From Rutstroemia sp. NJR-2017a BVV2 (Eukaryota > Ascomycota > Leotiomycetes > Helotiales > Rutstroemiaceae): a stretch of 64,000 bases of DNA. The DNA lies in NCBI GenBank assembly GCA_002946415.1, contig NJPS01000032.1:124001-188000 (forward strand), in the 5' to 3' direction. Shown piece after piece: positions 12,889-23,956 of this stretch; position 1 is the stretch's first letter; every line of letters starts with the position of its first letter. The notes beneath the pieces are model-generated. The model was not told the origin of the DNA and made no database searches. It saw nothing but the letters and a program-made list of their open reading frames with translations. The translations under genes and the position numbers were made by a program.

Positions 12889-13742
12889 CAGAGACTTCAA
12901 TATACCTCCTGAGCTTGGTAGATACTAGATATAGATAGATATGTACGTACTTTGATTTCGTACTCCCAAGTAACGTCTCTCTCCATCCTTTGCGTCCTTC
13001 CTCTTTCTCCATAGTGCCATCTACCCGTAACATCCAGGCCTACTCGTGCACCTCATGATCCTAGTCTCCACGAGTTTCTTTCTCCACGAAATCCCATCTT
13101 GGACCACGCGAGCCACATTTGCACCTTCCAGTAAAAGACGGTTCGGCTAGTAGGGATGACACGGACATATCGACTCGTTCACTCGTCCCTCGTTAGCTGG
13201 TTACCTGGTTACCAACGAAAGGACAGGACAGTATTGTATGTATGGACCGGCAAGCTTGAGTCAACCAAACAAGGGAGGGAGGCGACATCGGACTTGCCTA
13301 AAGCAAAAGGAAAAGTCTTTGTTGGGAAACACATCATCGACGCACGCAGGAGCGCCGCAGATACAGGCGTGACAGGATACAGTACTAGAGAGACACCGAC
13401 GATTGCGAGAAAGAGGGCAAAGATCAGCAGAGCGACGGGGTGAAGAAGTCCGACTATCTTGCTCTCGCCTCGCTCGCCTGGTCATTTGTCGCATGGACGA
13501 TGTACGGCACTTACTACCCCCAAGTACAGTACAGTACGGAGTACATAATATTGGGCGAGGCCTGCAATATATCGGAAATCCGGAGGACGACGATTAAACA
13601 GCTCCAAAATTCGATTTGCCGGTCGAGCAATTGGGGACGCTCGGATGTGATTGGGTGAGTGAATCCCTTTCTATCGCGGCGTGGTCTTTTATTCGTTTGT
13701 TGTTGTCATCGTCATTATCACTATCATTGCTTGCATCTCATT

Positions 13743-13772
13743 GCCTCATCGCCTCATCGCCTCATCGCCTCA
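13743..13772. repeat. Tandem repeat of 8-bp GCCTCATC
   Basis: Three perfect copies of GCCTCATC plus a six-base partial copy, inside the pyrimidine-rich part of the gene-free interval. Confidence 0.93.
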
Positions 13773-14208
13773 CCATCCCGTCATCTCATCATTATCGCAC
13801 CATGTTCCGATCCCTTCCTTTCCCAGCACCAACACCAGGAGCCATTATCCCGTGGTACGTACCCAACGCGCACGGCTGCTCGTGCGAATTAGGTACAGGT
13901 GCGTACTGGTACTTGTACTCGACCGGCGCACTTTAACCGCTGCAACCTTAAGCTTGGAAGTCGGCAAAGTCACCAAGTCGTCAAGTCATCAACCACCACC
14001 ACCTGCATCGCATCCGGGGGCCAATGCCATTTCGATATCACGGGATTGGTGCTTCGTGAAATCTTACCGCATCCCCCACCCATTTTTGTGCCGGCGGGCT
14101 GCAAGAGCTCGCTCGGTGGCTCAAAGCTCTATCCATGGAACTCAGCCATGGAAAGTATAAGCTCAGAGCTAAGAACAACTACTGATATCATTCTGCCGTT
14201 GATGCATT

Positions 14209-14240
14209 TGCACCTCTGCACCTCTGCACCTCTGCACCTC
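14209..14240. repeat. Tandem repeat of 8-bp TGCACCTC
   Basis: Four perfect copies of TGCACCTC, followed by a degenerate copy (TACACCTT). It lies upstream of the FBXO31-like gene. Confidence 0.93.
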
Positions 14241-15180
14241 TACACCTTTGCATTTTCTACACCTTCGTGCGCGTGTTTATCTTCATCTTCATGTTTATAC
14301 ACAACCGTTGCTTCTACTTCTCCCTCGCCCCCTTACCCATCACTGTAGCTTGATGTCCGCCATCTGCCATACCTCGAAACGAGACAAGACAGGCCGAGAC
14401 AAGATCGGGTGGCGCTCTGTATGGCTTTGAATTAAACTTCTTCAAAATCCATCGCCCATTGATTCTCGGGCTCCTGCCTTTTATCCATCACAAGTCCTAT
14501 ACTCATAGTGCTCCTTGGCCGTGCGTGCCCTTATCCTCATCTCTTTCTCCTCTCGACCTCTCCCGATTTTTCTATCTCCCACCTGCCCTCTGCCCTCTGC
14601 CACCTATCACCTCCTACCTGCGAAAACGTTTCACAAATTTCTGCAAATTCTCCAAAATTCTGGCTATTTCCCACTTTTTTCTTCCCTGTCTTCCTGTTGT
14701 ATGACTGTTAAACTCACGCTAGGAGGTAGATCGCATTAATTAAGAATTCCCATCGAAACGACAAGCCGATAAATATCCCGACATCCAGCCAGAATAGGAA
14801 GCTCATCAACCTTCCCATACATACACCACCTACATACCACCACCACATCGGTTTCTCTGTGAACCCTCCCAACCAACCACCCTTCAGTCATCCAGAGGTG
14901 TTGTTTCCAGGGTAAAAAGTACGCTTCCGTACACAAAGAGCAGACCTTGCGAAATCTGACCAAGGCATCACTAAGACGACTTCCCATCGAATAAAAATTC
15001 GAGAAAGATATTTCATGGGCACACGTAACATGCAGATAGCATCGTCTGCCACACCCCATTTCCCAAGAACAGGTCCATTATCGGCGTGGTCATAAGAACA
15101 CTGCATTTCTTTAAGATCCAGCCACCTTCCTAAGTTTGAAGTCCTGGAACTTTGCATATCACAAACCAGCTTCCCTAATC

Positions 15181-17016
15181 ATGACTTCGAAATCGGCAAT
15201 GGAGGAAAGTGCGAAGTATGAGTATGGAGGACAGAATCCTGGGATCGAGTCCACCTTGAACTCGGTCGAGGCGGTGGAAGCACCATCAACTTCTAAATAC
15301 GGATTTACATCTCCGTCCACATCCTCCCAGTCGTCACATGGAATTCCACAGGCTGTGAGTTCGCAAACCCCATATACACCGTTATCTGGTACGTTTCTCT
15401 CTCTCTCTTGCTGTACTTTATTTCTTGGCTGCCTTGGCTTGCAGCATACCATTTTGCTACCATGTACAACTTTCCTGGTTGAGATCCCAATTTCCAAATT
15501 ATGGGATGAATAAAAACTGATATCATACTCTTACAATTCCAGATGCTGATATAAACACTGAGACTTGGTTATTACATCTCCCATCTGAACTTATTAATGA
15601 TATTCTCTTTCGCCTGTCTCCATACGACCTGGTTAGAGTCAGCAAGACTTGCAAAGTATTATACAAATATGCTCGTGCCGACTTATTCTGGCAATCCTTC
15701 GTGCAGAAAAACGTTCCAGCAAAGCGGCTCAAAACCCCTTCGAAATGCGCCTCTTTCTATGACCTCTATAAAGCTCATGATCCTCACTGGTTCATACCGA
15801 AGTACAAAATATGGTTTGCCGACGTTTTCACCACTGGCAGATTTTACGTTGCAAAATATGACCATGAAAGTGGTTCCATAACCCTGCATCGCATGGTGGC
15901 AGAACGACCGCAAGCCAAATTTGAATCATGGGGAGAGATTGAAGAATCTATTATACATTCCTTCGAACCTAAAGTGCGTTTGCACTCTGGGCCACCAGCA
16001 CTACATCTCGATATTGACGTATATTCGCGCGACCGTTCATGGGACGAGGGAGAAATCACACGCAGAATTCGCAACGAAGTAGCATCAAAAAGGTTACCTG
16101 ATCAACCTCATAACAACTCAACGTTCACAAACTTTATGCTTGCTGTACCCTCAAGTCTAGAAGCAGATCCATCGTTATGGCCTCCCCCAAAGGTACCAGC
16201 ACGACAGCGTGTCATTACCCCCGGATCTCAGGAGAGGGGGCTCATTGTCGCGAGACCGCAACAACGTTCCGAAATAAGCGATCAGACTTTCCGTTTAAGA
16301 ACATGGATACAGATGGGGACAAACAACCGGATGGGACAAGAACTGAGCACCTTGTCGACACTTGACCCGTCATTATACATGCCAACAGAGGAACAACCTT
16401 ATAAGGGAATTTTTGTAAGTTGTGATTACCTTTGAGCACCCCCAAACTCTTGCTGCCAACCGAGGCTTGGCATCTTGTTTCAGATGCTTACATAGTATTG
16501 AGTGCTAACTCAATTTTAATTTAGCTTGGAGACTACTCGGGTCATGGTTGCGAATGGTTGTTAGTCCATCAACAAGACGACCCCGAGCCTTTCGACGAGT
16601 CGAAAATAGTAAGAAAGAAGGACGAAACGGTCGACGAGTGGGAGGCGAGGAAGAAGAACGAACGTGTTTATCGAGGAAGCATTTCGGGAATCAAACTGAC
16701 CGGCGATCCCAACATTCCGCGAGGAGAAATATCATGGCACGCTGATGATATTGGAGTGAAGGGTTTCAAGCGATTCGCTACGCATAAGTGGCCTGGAGCA
16801 AGAATTGTGACTAGTCAGGGCCATATTGCTAATCAACTGTTCCGTGATGGTATGTACTTGACGACTGATCTCATTCTTACTTTACTGACGCTGTATGTAG
16901 ATAAATATATCGAGTCCGAGCTCATCATGATATCTCATGATGTGCTAGCGCAGCACTGGATACCTTTTGGCCATATTTCTTACTTCAAGAGAGTCAACAT
17001 CGATGACTATATCTGA
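15181..17016 (+). CDS. F-box protein with FBXO31-like C-terminal domain
   Basis: Likely substrate receptor of an SCF ubiquitin ligase. Exons: 15181-15388, 15543-16414, 16525-16849 and 16901-17016, giving 506 residues. All joins keep frame and use GT..AG. Residues 1-69 are Ser/Thr-rich. The F-box follows (LPSELINDILFRLSPYDLVR, about 80-100), continuing as VSKTCKVLYKYARADLFWQS. A long middle part contains WFADVFTTGRFYVAKYD. From about residue 360 the sequence reads GDYSGHGCEWLLVHQ and VYRGSISGIKLTGDPNIPRG, which match the FBXO31 domain (gene ends, G-x-KITGDPNVPAG in animal members). In animals that domain reads C-terminal degron features; the fungal substrate is unknown. A long pyrimidine-rich region precedes the ATG. 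Confidence 0.82.
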
Positions 17017-18085
17017 TTCAGAGAATAGAACTTTAATGTATAAGCGTCTTTATCTTTATCTTTCATATATATGCATATATAACGAGATCGACATCAGTGA
17101 AGAGTGGTGTTATGTAGGAGATGGAAACAGTTTTTGGTGGCATCAGTTGGAGTTCAGACCGGATCAGGCGATTGGGTGGAAGAGGAACGATATTGCATTT
17201 TTATGTTTTCAAGACTGGATTGATAGCATCGTAATAGTTGATCATGAAAACAAAGACGATTCGACGACACTTTATTGTCATTCTCACAATAACCTTAATG
17301 CGTGAAGCATCCGAAACCGGCTGTAATTTTCGGCCGAACTACATCGACCAGCAAACAGCAAGCCCAAGAATCAATTTTGTTGTTGCACGCGGACAACTCC
17401 CGTATTCAAAGGCTTACTACAATTTGCATTCCTGGTATCTCACATACAATAATACAAAAAGGGTTGCACCTTGAACACTCTTCGTTCGCATATGCAAAAA
17501 TGCAAAAGCTTAGCTTGACCATTCCCGGGATCGAACCGGGGACCTGCTGCGATCTTCTTCGTACAATGACGAATTGTAAAGCAGACGTGATAACCGCTAC
17601 ACCAAACGGCCTTGCTGATATATGCTTGGACGGCTTATTTGTACTTATGAAACGTACTGAAATCTCTGTGGACAAACGCCCAACTTCTTGAAAAATGTGG
17701 AGAAACCCCGCTTAGAAGTGCTGAAAGCACAGATCGCGGTCAATGATATTCTTGTGAATTGCAACAACGGAAATACAACACTCCAAGTGCGGGACTATCT
17801 GCATCACTAAAGTGAAGAGGTGAGTCATCGTATGTTTCACGACCCAAAATGTGATAATGTGAATGGTCCTTTGTCGGCCCCCTTCAAACACGGAGTGGGA
17901 CAGTTTCCATTGGTCAGTGCTTGTGCTATCCTGCGGTAGCTTCTCTAATCATCCCACTACGGAAGAGCTGTTCTATGGTGGGGTCAGTTGCATGACATAC
18001 CGAGCACAAAACGGAGAAATTCCATCTGCTCACAAAATTCCACAAAGATACAACTCCAGAAATCCGAAAGACGAAAGAGCAGAAA
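17017..18085. other. Intergenic interval holding tRNA-Val
   Basis: Between the FBXO31-like gene and the nicotinate phosphoribosyltransferase gene. Apart from the tRNA gene at 17516-17611 I see no supported gene. Overlapping ORFs here run through the tRNA in both directions and are not credible. Confidence 0.5.
17516..17611 (-). tRNA. tRNA-Val(UAC) with 23-nt intron
   Basis: On the minus strand the acceptor arms GGCCGTT and AATGGTC pair in seven positions (two G-U pairs). The D arm reads GTGTAGCGGTTATCAC and the T arm CCCGG-TTCGATC-CCGGG. The anticodon loop is TTTACAC after removal of a 23-nt intron placed after position 37; the anticodon is TAC (valine). The intron contains TGTA, complementary to the anticodon, as in eukaryotic pre-tRNAs. 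The outermost anticodon-stem pair (27-43) is a U-C mismatch. Mature length is 73 nt. Confidence 0.9.
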
Positions 18086-19598
18086 ATGGATTTCAATGGG
18101 TCTTCACCATTCCCCGAGGGAGTTATAAGCTTCCTCGACACCGATCTTTACAAGTTAACTATGCAATGTGCTGTTCTGAAGTACTTTCCCGGGGTCCAAG
18201 TGACTTACGCGTTCAAGAACCGCACTCCAGAGAAGAAGCTGTCGAGAGTTGCTTTTCGCTGGCTGCAAGCACAGATCAATAGTACATGGCTCCGATTCAA
18301 AGAACGAGAACAAGCTAACAGTAATAGAGCTTGGAAATATCGCACTTTCGAACGACGAGCTTCGCTTCCTCACAAACACCTGCACGTACCTTAACAAGCC
18401 TTACCTCAATTTCCTTAAAGACTTCCGCCTGGATCCGCGCAACCAGATTGAAGCTACTTTTATATCGGTAGATGACAAAGGGAAGGATGACGATCTGGGA
18501 GAGGTGAATCTGTTGGTCAAGGGATTGTGGGTCGAGACTATCCTTTACGAAATTCCGTTGCTGGCTTTGACGAGCGAGGCATACTTTCGGTTTATGGATA
18601 CGGATTGGACCTATGATGGACAAGAAGACCTGGCATATCAGAAGGGAATGACGCTCTTAAAAGCTGGCTGTATTGTGTCAGAATTCGGTACGCGCCGCCG
18701 AAGAGATTACCATACCCAGGCGCTGGTATTCCGCGGATTGGTCAAAGCAAAGAAGGACGGAGAGGCTCAGGGTCTGTCGGGGAAGATATCTGGTACGAGT
18801 AATGTTCACTTGGCCATGCGGTTTGGCATTCCGCCGATTGGTACGGTGGCACATGAATGGTTTATGGGGGTAGCTGCTATCACGGATGATTACAAGCACG
18901 CCACTGCTACTGCTTTGGATTATTGGGTTGGTTGTTTTGGTCAGGGTGTTTTGGGTATTGCTCTTACGGATACTTTTGGTACAAGAGAGTTCTTGAGAGT
19001 TTTCTCGCAGCCTGTACCTTGTCTTACGAAGGCGACATCGGGGGCGGCCGCTACTTTGGCATCTGCAGACACCCTCACAACTGATGGAGTCAGCAGTACA
19101 AAGCCACCGCTCGATGCGTCAGTCGAGAAAGATGGAAAGGTTCCTACGTTTGCGGAGGTATTCACTGGTGTGCGACAAGATTCTGGTGATCCAGCCAACT
19201 TCGTTAAGAAGATGCGCCAGTTCTACGACGAACATGGGATCAAAGACAAGAAGACCATCGTGTTCTCCGACTCGCTGAATATCGATCTTTGCATCAAATA
19301 CAAGCAACTCTCCGAAGAAGCCGGCTTCCAACCTACGTTCGGTGTAGGCACATTCTTCACAAACGATTTCGTTCACCAAACCACGGGAAAGAAATCCATT
19401 CCTTTGAATATTGTCATTAAGTTGAGTTCGGCGGATGGTAAACCTGCGGTTAAGATTAGCGATAATATCGGGAAGAACACGGGCGATGAGGAGACGGTGT
19501 TGAGGGTTAAGAAGGATCTGGGGTATGTGGAGGAGGAATGGAAAGAGGGAAATGAAGCTACCCGATGGGGAACAGAGGACGATGTCGCGAAGAAATAG
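18086..19598 (+). CDS. NPT1: Nicotinate phosphoribosyltransferase
   Basis: Converts nicotinate and PRPP to nicotinate mononucleotide, the entry step of NAD salvage (Preiss-Handler pathway). Exons: 18086-18281 and 18328-19598, giving 488 residues. Two acceptors are in frame; I prefer the later one (46-nt intron) because WLQAQINKLGN then keeps the spacing between the Trp and LGN seen in yeast Npt1. Recognisable blocks are FLDTDLYKLTMQ, FGTRRRRDYHTQ, GTSNVHLAMRFGIPPIGT followed by VAHEW (the His region phosphorylated in this family), ALTDTFGT and GVRQDSGDP, then SDSLN and NIVIKLS. Between ALTDTFGT and GVRQDSGDP there are about 60 extra residues rich in Ala, Thr and Ser; yeast has a much shorter link there. 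The core catalytic blocks are intact. Confidence 0.95.
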
Positions 19599-19878
19599 TT
19601 CTGTGATCAGGGAGTTGGGGTGTTGTTATACTTGTCTTTGACCGGCGAGCGGGCGGCATTAAGATCGATTTCTTCATTTTGCAGGCGTTTTAGGGTGGAC
19701 ACATCTCGCAGTTTTCCTGTACATGTCTTTCACCTTTCACGATTTGGATCAAGGCGATACTATAGACTGGTAGCGAACGGTCCTACATTGGGAGAAATGC
19801 TTAGATTTTATTTATTTATTTCCTCATTTCCAAAAACTACTTACTCTAACTTACGCGTTATCTCATTCACCCACTTAC

Positions 19879-20280
19879 TTACTCACTCTCCTTCCCCCCC
19901 CAAAACACCCCCCTCCATCCCCTCTCATCCGGCTCCCAATACTGCTTCGGCGGCGTCCGCTGGATCCGCGCTTCCCGATACCGCTCCCATCGCTCGGCTT
20001 TCTCGTGCAACTGCTTCGCACGGCGCATCTGCTTTTTGGTCTTGGATACGCCGCTGAAATGAGGCTTTTTTAGACGCTCTCGCGCTAGGTCTAGCTGGCG
20101 CGCGTTGTGGCAGGGCGGACACAGGAGGAGCGTGTAGAGACGCCGGGTGGTGGTTAGGTGGGGGCAGGGGAGGGGGGCAGCTTTCGGGTGCAGGGTTTGG
20201 TTGAGGCGGTGGGAGACGCAGGCATGCGTGGTGGAGAGGGTGTGCGAGCAGTCGTGGGTCAGGGGGGTTTGGGCGCACAT
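19879..20280 (-). CDS. Small Cys/His-rich hypothetical protein
   Basis: A 133-residue ORF with an ATG at 20280. The N-terminus reads MCAQTPLTHDCSHTLSTTHAC, and further Cys occur as PCPH and CPPCH, so the first 60 residues could bind zinc. The second half is basic and helical (ARERLKKPHFSGVSKTKK). I do not recognise a named family. The start MCxQT with spaced Cys resembles that of the divergent neighbour at 20919 (MCTLTTTKHGHPDCTC), suggesting the two are distant relatives. Overlapping longer ORFs on the same strand start from frames without this pattern. The call is moderate. Confidence 0.45.
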   Translation of the reverse strand: MCAQTPLTHDCSHTLSTTHACVSHRLNQTLHPKAAPLPCPHLTTTRRLYTLLLCPPCHNARQLDLARERLKKPHFSGVSKTKKQMRRAKQLHEKAERWERYREARIQRTPPKQYWEPDERGWRGVFWGGKESE

Positions 20281-20918
20281 TTCTTTTGGTTGGGAATCGG
20301 TTGCGGTGTTGGGTGGTATGGTTCTGTTGTCGTGTTGTGTAGTACGGTTCCTGACCTGGGTTGTGGTGTGGTTTGATCTCGGTGTACGTTTTGCGTTGCC
20401 TTGAATGATGGTGAGAAGCTGGTGATTGATGGGGGATAATTAGGGAGAACAATGGCCTTGTCTTGCGGCATGGTGGGTGGACAATTCAGTCTTATACTTT
20501 GGACGGCTAACAAAGGGGATGATGCTCTACAAAGAGACGAGAAGAAGTGATTGTTCGGTTCTAAAAGGGGAGAATGTTGGGACATCAAAGAACTCTTTGT
20601 ATGCACTTGTCTATGTTTATGGAGGAGATAATGGATTGTCTGTGATTGTCTCGACTTGCAATAGTCATTGGTATACCGGGACGCTACATGCAGAATAGTG
20701 AACAAACTCTTGCAGTTCTCTACATATGTGTCTCTCTGGCGCTTTCGTCTTGTGTTTTCTCTTGATACCAATTTACACTATCTGCACTTCCATGAGAAAT
20801 GTAAGACCCTTCACTAACCAAACAACCTTCGAACTACACATTTTTCTTTTCGCCTAGAACATTCTTAATCGACTGACCCTTTCCCTCCCTCACTCACTCA
20901 CTTCCACCCGGAGCTACA
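20281..20918. other. Shared upstream region of two small Cys-rich genes
   Basis: About 640 bp between divergent starts at 20280 (minus) and 20919 (plus). No further gene is supported. The plus-strand leader before 20919 is C/T-rich. Confidence 0.45.
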
Positions 20919-21197
20919 ATGTGCACCCTAACCACAACCAAGCACGGCCACCCCGACTGCACCTGCCGCCACTGGGTCGTCCGTCGCTGCGTCGCCAACT
21001 CGCATCGTTTGACGCGGAAAGACGTCCGGAAGTGCGAGCGCTACCGCAAGTGGTTTGTTAACGTGGCGAGTATGTGTTTTGATTGTAAGAATGAACATGA
21101 AGAATGGTTGGAGATTTTGCGTGAGTTGGGTTTTGGTAATGAATGTGAGGACGTGGAAATGGATGAGACAGTAAGGAAAGAGATGGGTCGGGAATAG
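20919..21197 (+). CDS. Small Cys-rich hypothetical protein
   Basis: A 92-residue ORF with an ATG at 20919. The N-terminal half has six Cys and three His (MCTLTTTKHGHPDCTCRHW and RRCVANSH), followed by CERYRKWF and SMCFDCKNEHEEW, a CxxC pair that could complete a zinc site. The C-terminus is acidic. There is no signal peptide, so a secreted effector is unlikely. The gene is immediately followed by the MITE-like element, and the divergent partner at 20280 shares the N-terminal Cys style. Function unknown. Confidence 0.5.
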   Translation: MCTLTTTKHGHPDCTCRHWVVRRCVANSHRLTRKDVRKCERYRKWFVNVASMCFDCKNEHEEWLEILRELGFGNECEDVEMDETVRKEMGRE

Positions 21198-21251
21198 AGG
21201 CAGATAATGTGATATTATCGTGCTAATGTCGATCTCCTTTGTATACATCAC

Positions 21252-21420
21252 TAGGGGGATACTAACTACCCGACCAACTTCAAAAACTTCGATATTCTCA
21301 ATATCCAAATTTTATTTAAACAATCAGATATATAATTATACTTAAGTATATATTAGTTCCTAATGTTCAAATATTACTTAAACAATCAGAAATTGGTCGG
21401 GTAGTTGGTACACCCTCTGG
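21252..21420. mobile_element. MITE-like element with terminal inverted repeats
   Basis: The left end (from 21261, ACTAACTACCCGACCAACTT) is an inverted copy of the right end (about 21390-21411; reverse complement GTACCAACTACCCGACCAAT). They differ at two positions over about 20 bases, and the similarity fades outwards into CTAGGGGG / CCAGAGGG. The interior is very A/T-rich. It contains a perfect palindrome (TATACTTAAGTATA) and two direct copies of a 23-base segment ending TTAAACAATCAGA (near 21304 and 21368; two differences). There is no coding capacity. Length, inverted ends and A/T-rich interior fit a miniature inverted-repeat element; I cannot fix a target-site duplication. Confidence 0.7.
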
Positions 21421-21446
21421 TATATAAATCTGTAAAGAATTGTCTA

Positions 21447-23295
21447 TCACAACTTTGACATCTCTGCTTTCCTCGCACCCATATATCCGAAAAGATGACC
21501 CGCGATCTTCCTCATCTGGATTTCCTCTGCTCCTTCAGTAATCCTATATCTTCCTACAAATAGAGTGATCAGCAATAATTCTACCCACTTATCTTTCATT
21601 CACAACCTCAATCATCCGTATCTTTCCCTCTCTTAGAACTCTACTCCCCTGCCTCCACCACTCAAATACACCAAGGAAAAAAAGCACACTCACTATGATG
21701 TCTAAAAATATGTTCAAACCCCAACCGCCTCGAGTATCCCATACCCCCATGAATCTGCATCGCCCGATCTGCCGCCTCGCAACACAGACGATTCGCCCAG
21801 TAATTACACATACTAACCTTATGGCCCAGTTCCCGCGTGATCTGCTCGGACGACGTACAGGCGTCCATTTCGGAGGCGGTTTTGAGGATCAGCAGCTTAA
21901 GCATCTCGCACTGGGTGGAGAGCTCCACGATGGGGAATTGGATCGCTTGGTTGGAGGCGAGGGGCTTGCCGAAGGGGGTGCGTTGGCGGGCGTAGAGGAT
22001 GGATTGGTTGATGCAGTATTGGGCTGCGCCGAGGGAGGAGGCGGCTTGGCTTGAGGGGAGGAGTTAGTTGAGTTGTAGACGGAGGAAGAGGTGGAAAGGG
22101 GGAATTACCGAAGTCGATTTTCGTGGACGAAGCATTGCGCGATTGAGAGGCCTTCTCCTACCTTTCCGAGGATCGCGTCCTCTGAGACAAATACATCTTT
22201 CAAACCTAAACACACGTTCATCAGCAAATTCTCTCCTAATGACCACTCACCACGAAGTAGTAACACTCACTCAGCCTAGCATGATCAGTAGGCATATTAA
22301 AAGTCCACTCAAACCCTTCCACCTTAAACCCCGCCTGATTCCTCTCCACAAAAAACGCCGTGATGCCCTTCGCATCCCCGGCTTTCCCACCTGTTCGTGC
22401 AAAAATTAAACAATGCGTCGCGCGATGCATGCCCGATATCCACATCTTTTCGCCGTTGATCAGCCATCCCGGAACACCGTCCTGTTGGTGTGGAACTGCA
22501 TTGGTGGACATATGGGTGGCATCGCTTCCATGAGACGGTTCGGTGAGACCGAATGCGAAGATAGTTTTACCGGCGAGTCGGTCATGGATGAATTTTTGTT
22601 TTTGTTCTGTGTGGGGATTTGGTTAAGTGGAGGTATGAGGGATGAGATATAAGAAGGGATTTACCAGGCGTTCCGAATTCTCTTACCATCAAGATGTCGG
22701 GGAAGTTTCCTACGATGCTCCATTCGTTTTGTAAATCACAATGCTATGCAGGAAGGTTAGCTCTGTCGCACGATCTTCGTGAGTGAATCTTCGTGTCCCC
22801 CAACTTTGTTCCAGGCATTAAGAGATGCACTCATTCGCGGACTTCCAGCAAGGGCATGAGTACTCCAGGCCACAATCTGAAGCTCATCCCATGATTGATC
22901 AGAGCATCTATATTCCCCTCCCACTCTGCTCAACTACCCAAAAGCCCAAAAGTTAACCCACTCACCAAACCCAACCCCCTCCTGGCCAACCTCATCCTCA
23001 GCACCGCCATATCCAAATTCCCTCCTCCCCTCCCACCATACTCCTCCGGCAACGCATACCTCCAAAACCCTCTTCCATCAGCAAGCACTCTCGCCTTCTC
23101 CAGCAACTCCTCCCACTCTCTACGTGGCGTACCACCATTCTCCCAATCCGTGCGCGCATATTCGCGTCTGTGGTCGAAAAAGCGATTATTATCGTCGCTG
23201 TGCTGGAGAGGAAGGATGTCAGTTTCGATGAAGGTGTTGATTTCAGATAGGAGGGTTAGAAGGGGGGCGGGGAGGCGAAAGATTGGGGTGGTCAT
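21447..23295 (-). CDS. Acyl-CoA dehydrogenase (ACAD10/11-like), six exons
   Basis: A flavin-dependent acyl-CoA dehydrogenase, which introduces the alpha-beta double bond in an acyl-CoA. Exons: 23295-22966, 22743-22665, 22606-22271, 22205-22109, 22049-21694 and 21553-21447, giving 434 residues; all five joins keep frame. Blocks in order: LPEEYGGRGGGNLDMAVLR, GLGLHCDLQNEWSIVGNFP, FAFGLTEPSHGSDATHMST (FAD/substrate loop), WLINGEKMWISGMHRATH, FEWTFNMPTDHARLSLKDV, QCFVHENRLRQAASSLGAAQ, YARQRTPFGKPLASNQAIQ, AMQIHGGMGYSR and RITEGAEEIQMRKIAG. The last is the ACAD C-terminal signature. The TFNMPTDH and ATH segments place it near the ACAD10/11 branch, which handles unusual or 4-hydroxy acyl-CoAs. Intron 1 (222 nt) is long for this genome. 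There is no C-terminal SKL-type signal (the end is MSKL). Confidence 0.88.
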
Positions 23296-23956
23296 TTTTG
23301 ATGGGAGAGGTAGAAATGGGCTGGGTGATGGGAGAGTTGGTATTGGTAGATGGGAATTGATAATGTGTATCCTAAGAATGATGTGAGGAATGGGTTGTAG
23401 TCTTTCGAGCTTAAAATACACATAACGGAGCAACAACTTTATATCACAAACACGAATGCGGGGTGATTGCGGGGTAAATTTCAAAACCTCGGTGCAGCAT
23501 TTCCCTTCCAGCAACATAAATTCCATGGACTGCCAAGGATAAAATTAAAAAGGCATCTATTTATGTATCTAAAGTCTCTAAAGTCTCTAAGAGCTCAAAT
23601 ATTTGCTACTGCTGATGATGATAATGATGCATGAATACATTACAGACGCCTCTGGCTAAGTGTATCTCGTTGAGAACAGAACGCCAATTCCAATTCCGTA
23701 TCCCACGATTCCCTCTGCTATTCACAAATTTCCCAAACCAGACACAAAACCAACTCCCGCTTGCCGTATCAGAACTCCTTATGCTGCCCTTCGACGTTAT
23801 GCCTTCTCTGCAATACCATTTACATCATTATATCCACCGGCCACATGCCAACATTTATTACAAAATCCAACCACAAAGAGGTATCCACGCCAGAAAGAAT
23901 CAAATCACATCGTAGAAATGCTGATCATGCAGCTCGCTCCGCCATACATATCTGTA
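23296..23956. other. Intergenic between acyl-CoA dehydrogenase and lipase genes
   Basis: About 660 bp. It holds the promoter of the dehydrogenase and the 3' end of the lipase gene. A short TCTCTAAAG direct repeat occurs near 23573-23590. No gene supported. Confidence 0.45.

Larger units (their letters stand above)
11784..15180. other. Long gene-free interval (3.4 kb)
   Basis: The longest stretch without a supported gene. No ORF above 160 codons; those present overlap in several frames and are made of simple pyrimidine-rich sequence. It holds three short tandem repeats (listed separately). From about 13,600 to 14,710 the plus strand is strongly C/T-rich, which suits the promoter and long 5' leader of the F-box gene that starts at 15181. 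A non-coding RNA is possible but nothing in the sequence demonstrates one. Confidence 0.5.

Noticed and set aside
13616..14160. Plus-strand ORFs of 77-159 codons in pyrimidine-rich sequence
   Set aside because: They overlap in three frames and consist of Ser/Leu/Pro-rich runs from simple sequence.
12848..14240. Possible CRISPR-like or telomeric repeat arrays
   Set aside because: Units of 7-8 bp without spacers are ordinary simple tandem repeats, and none matches a TTAGGG-type telomere.
19925..20452. 175-codon minus-strand ORF rich in His and Pro
   Set aside because: Overlaps the Cys-rich ORF in another frame; low-complexity translation without a family.
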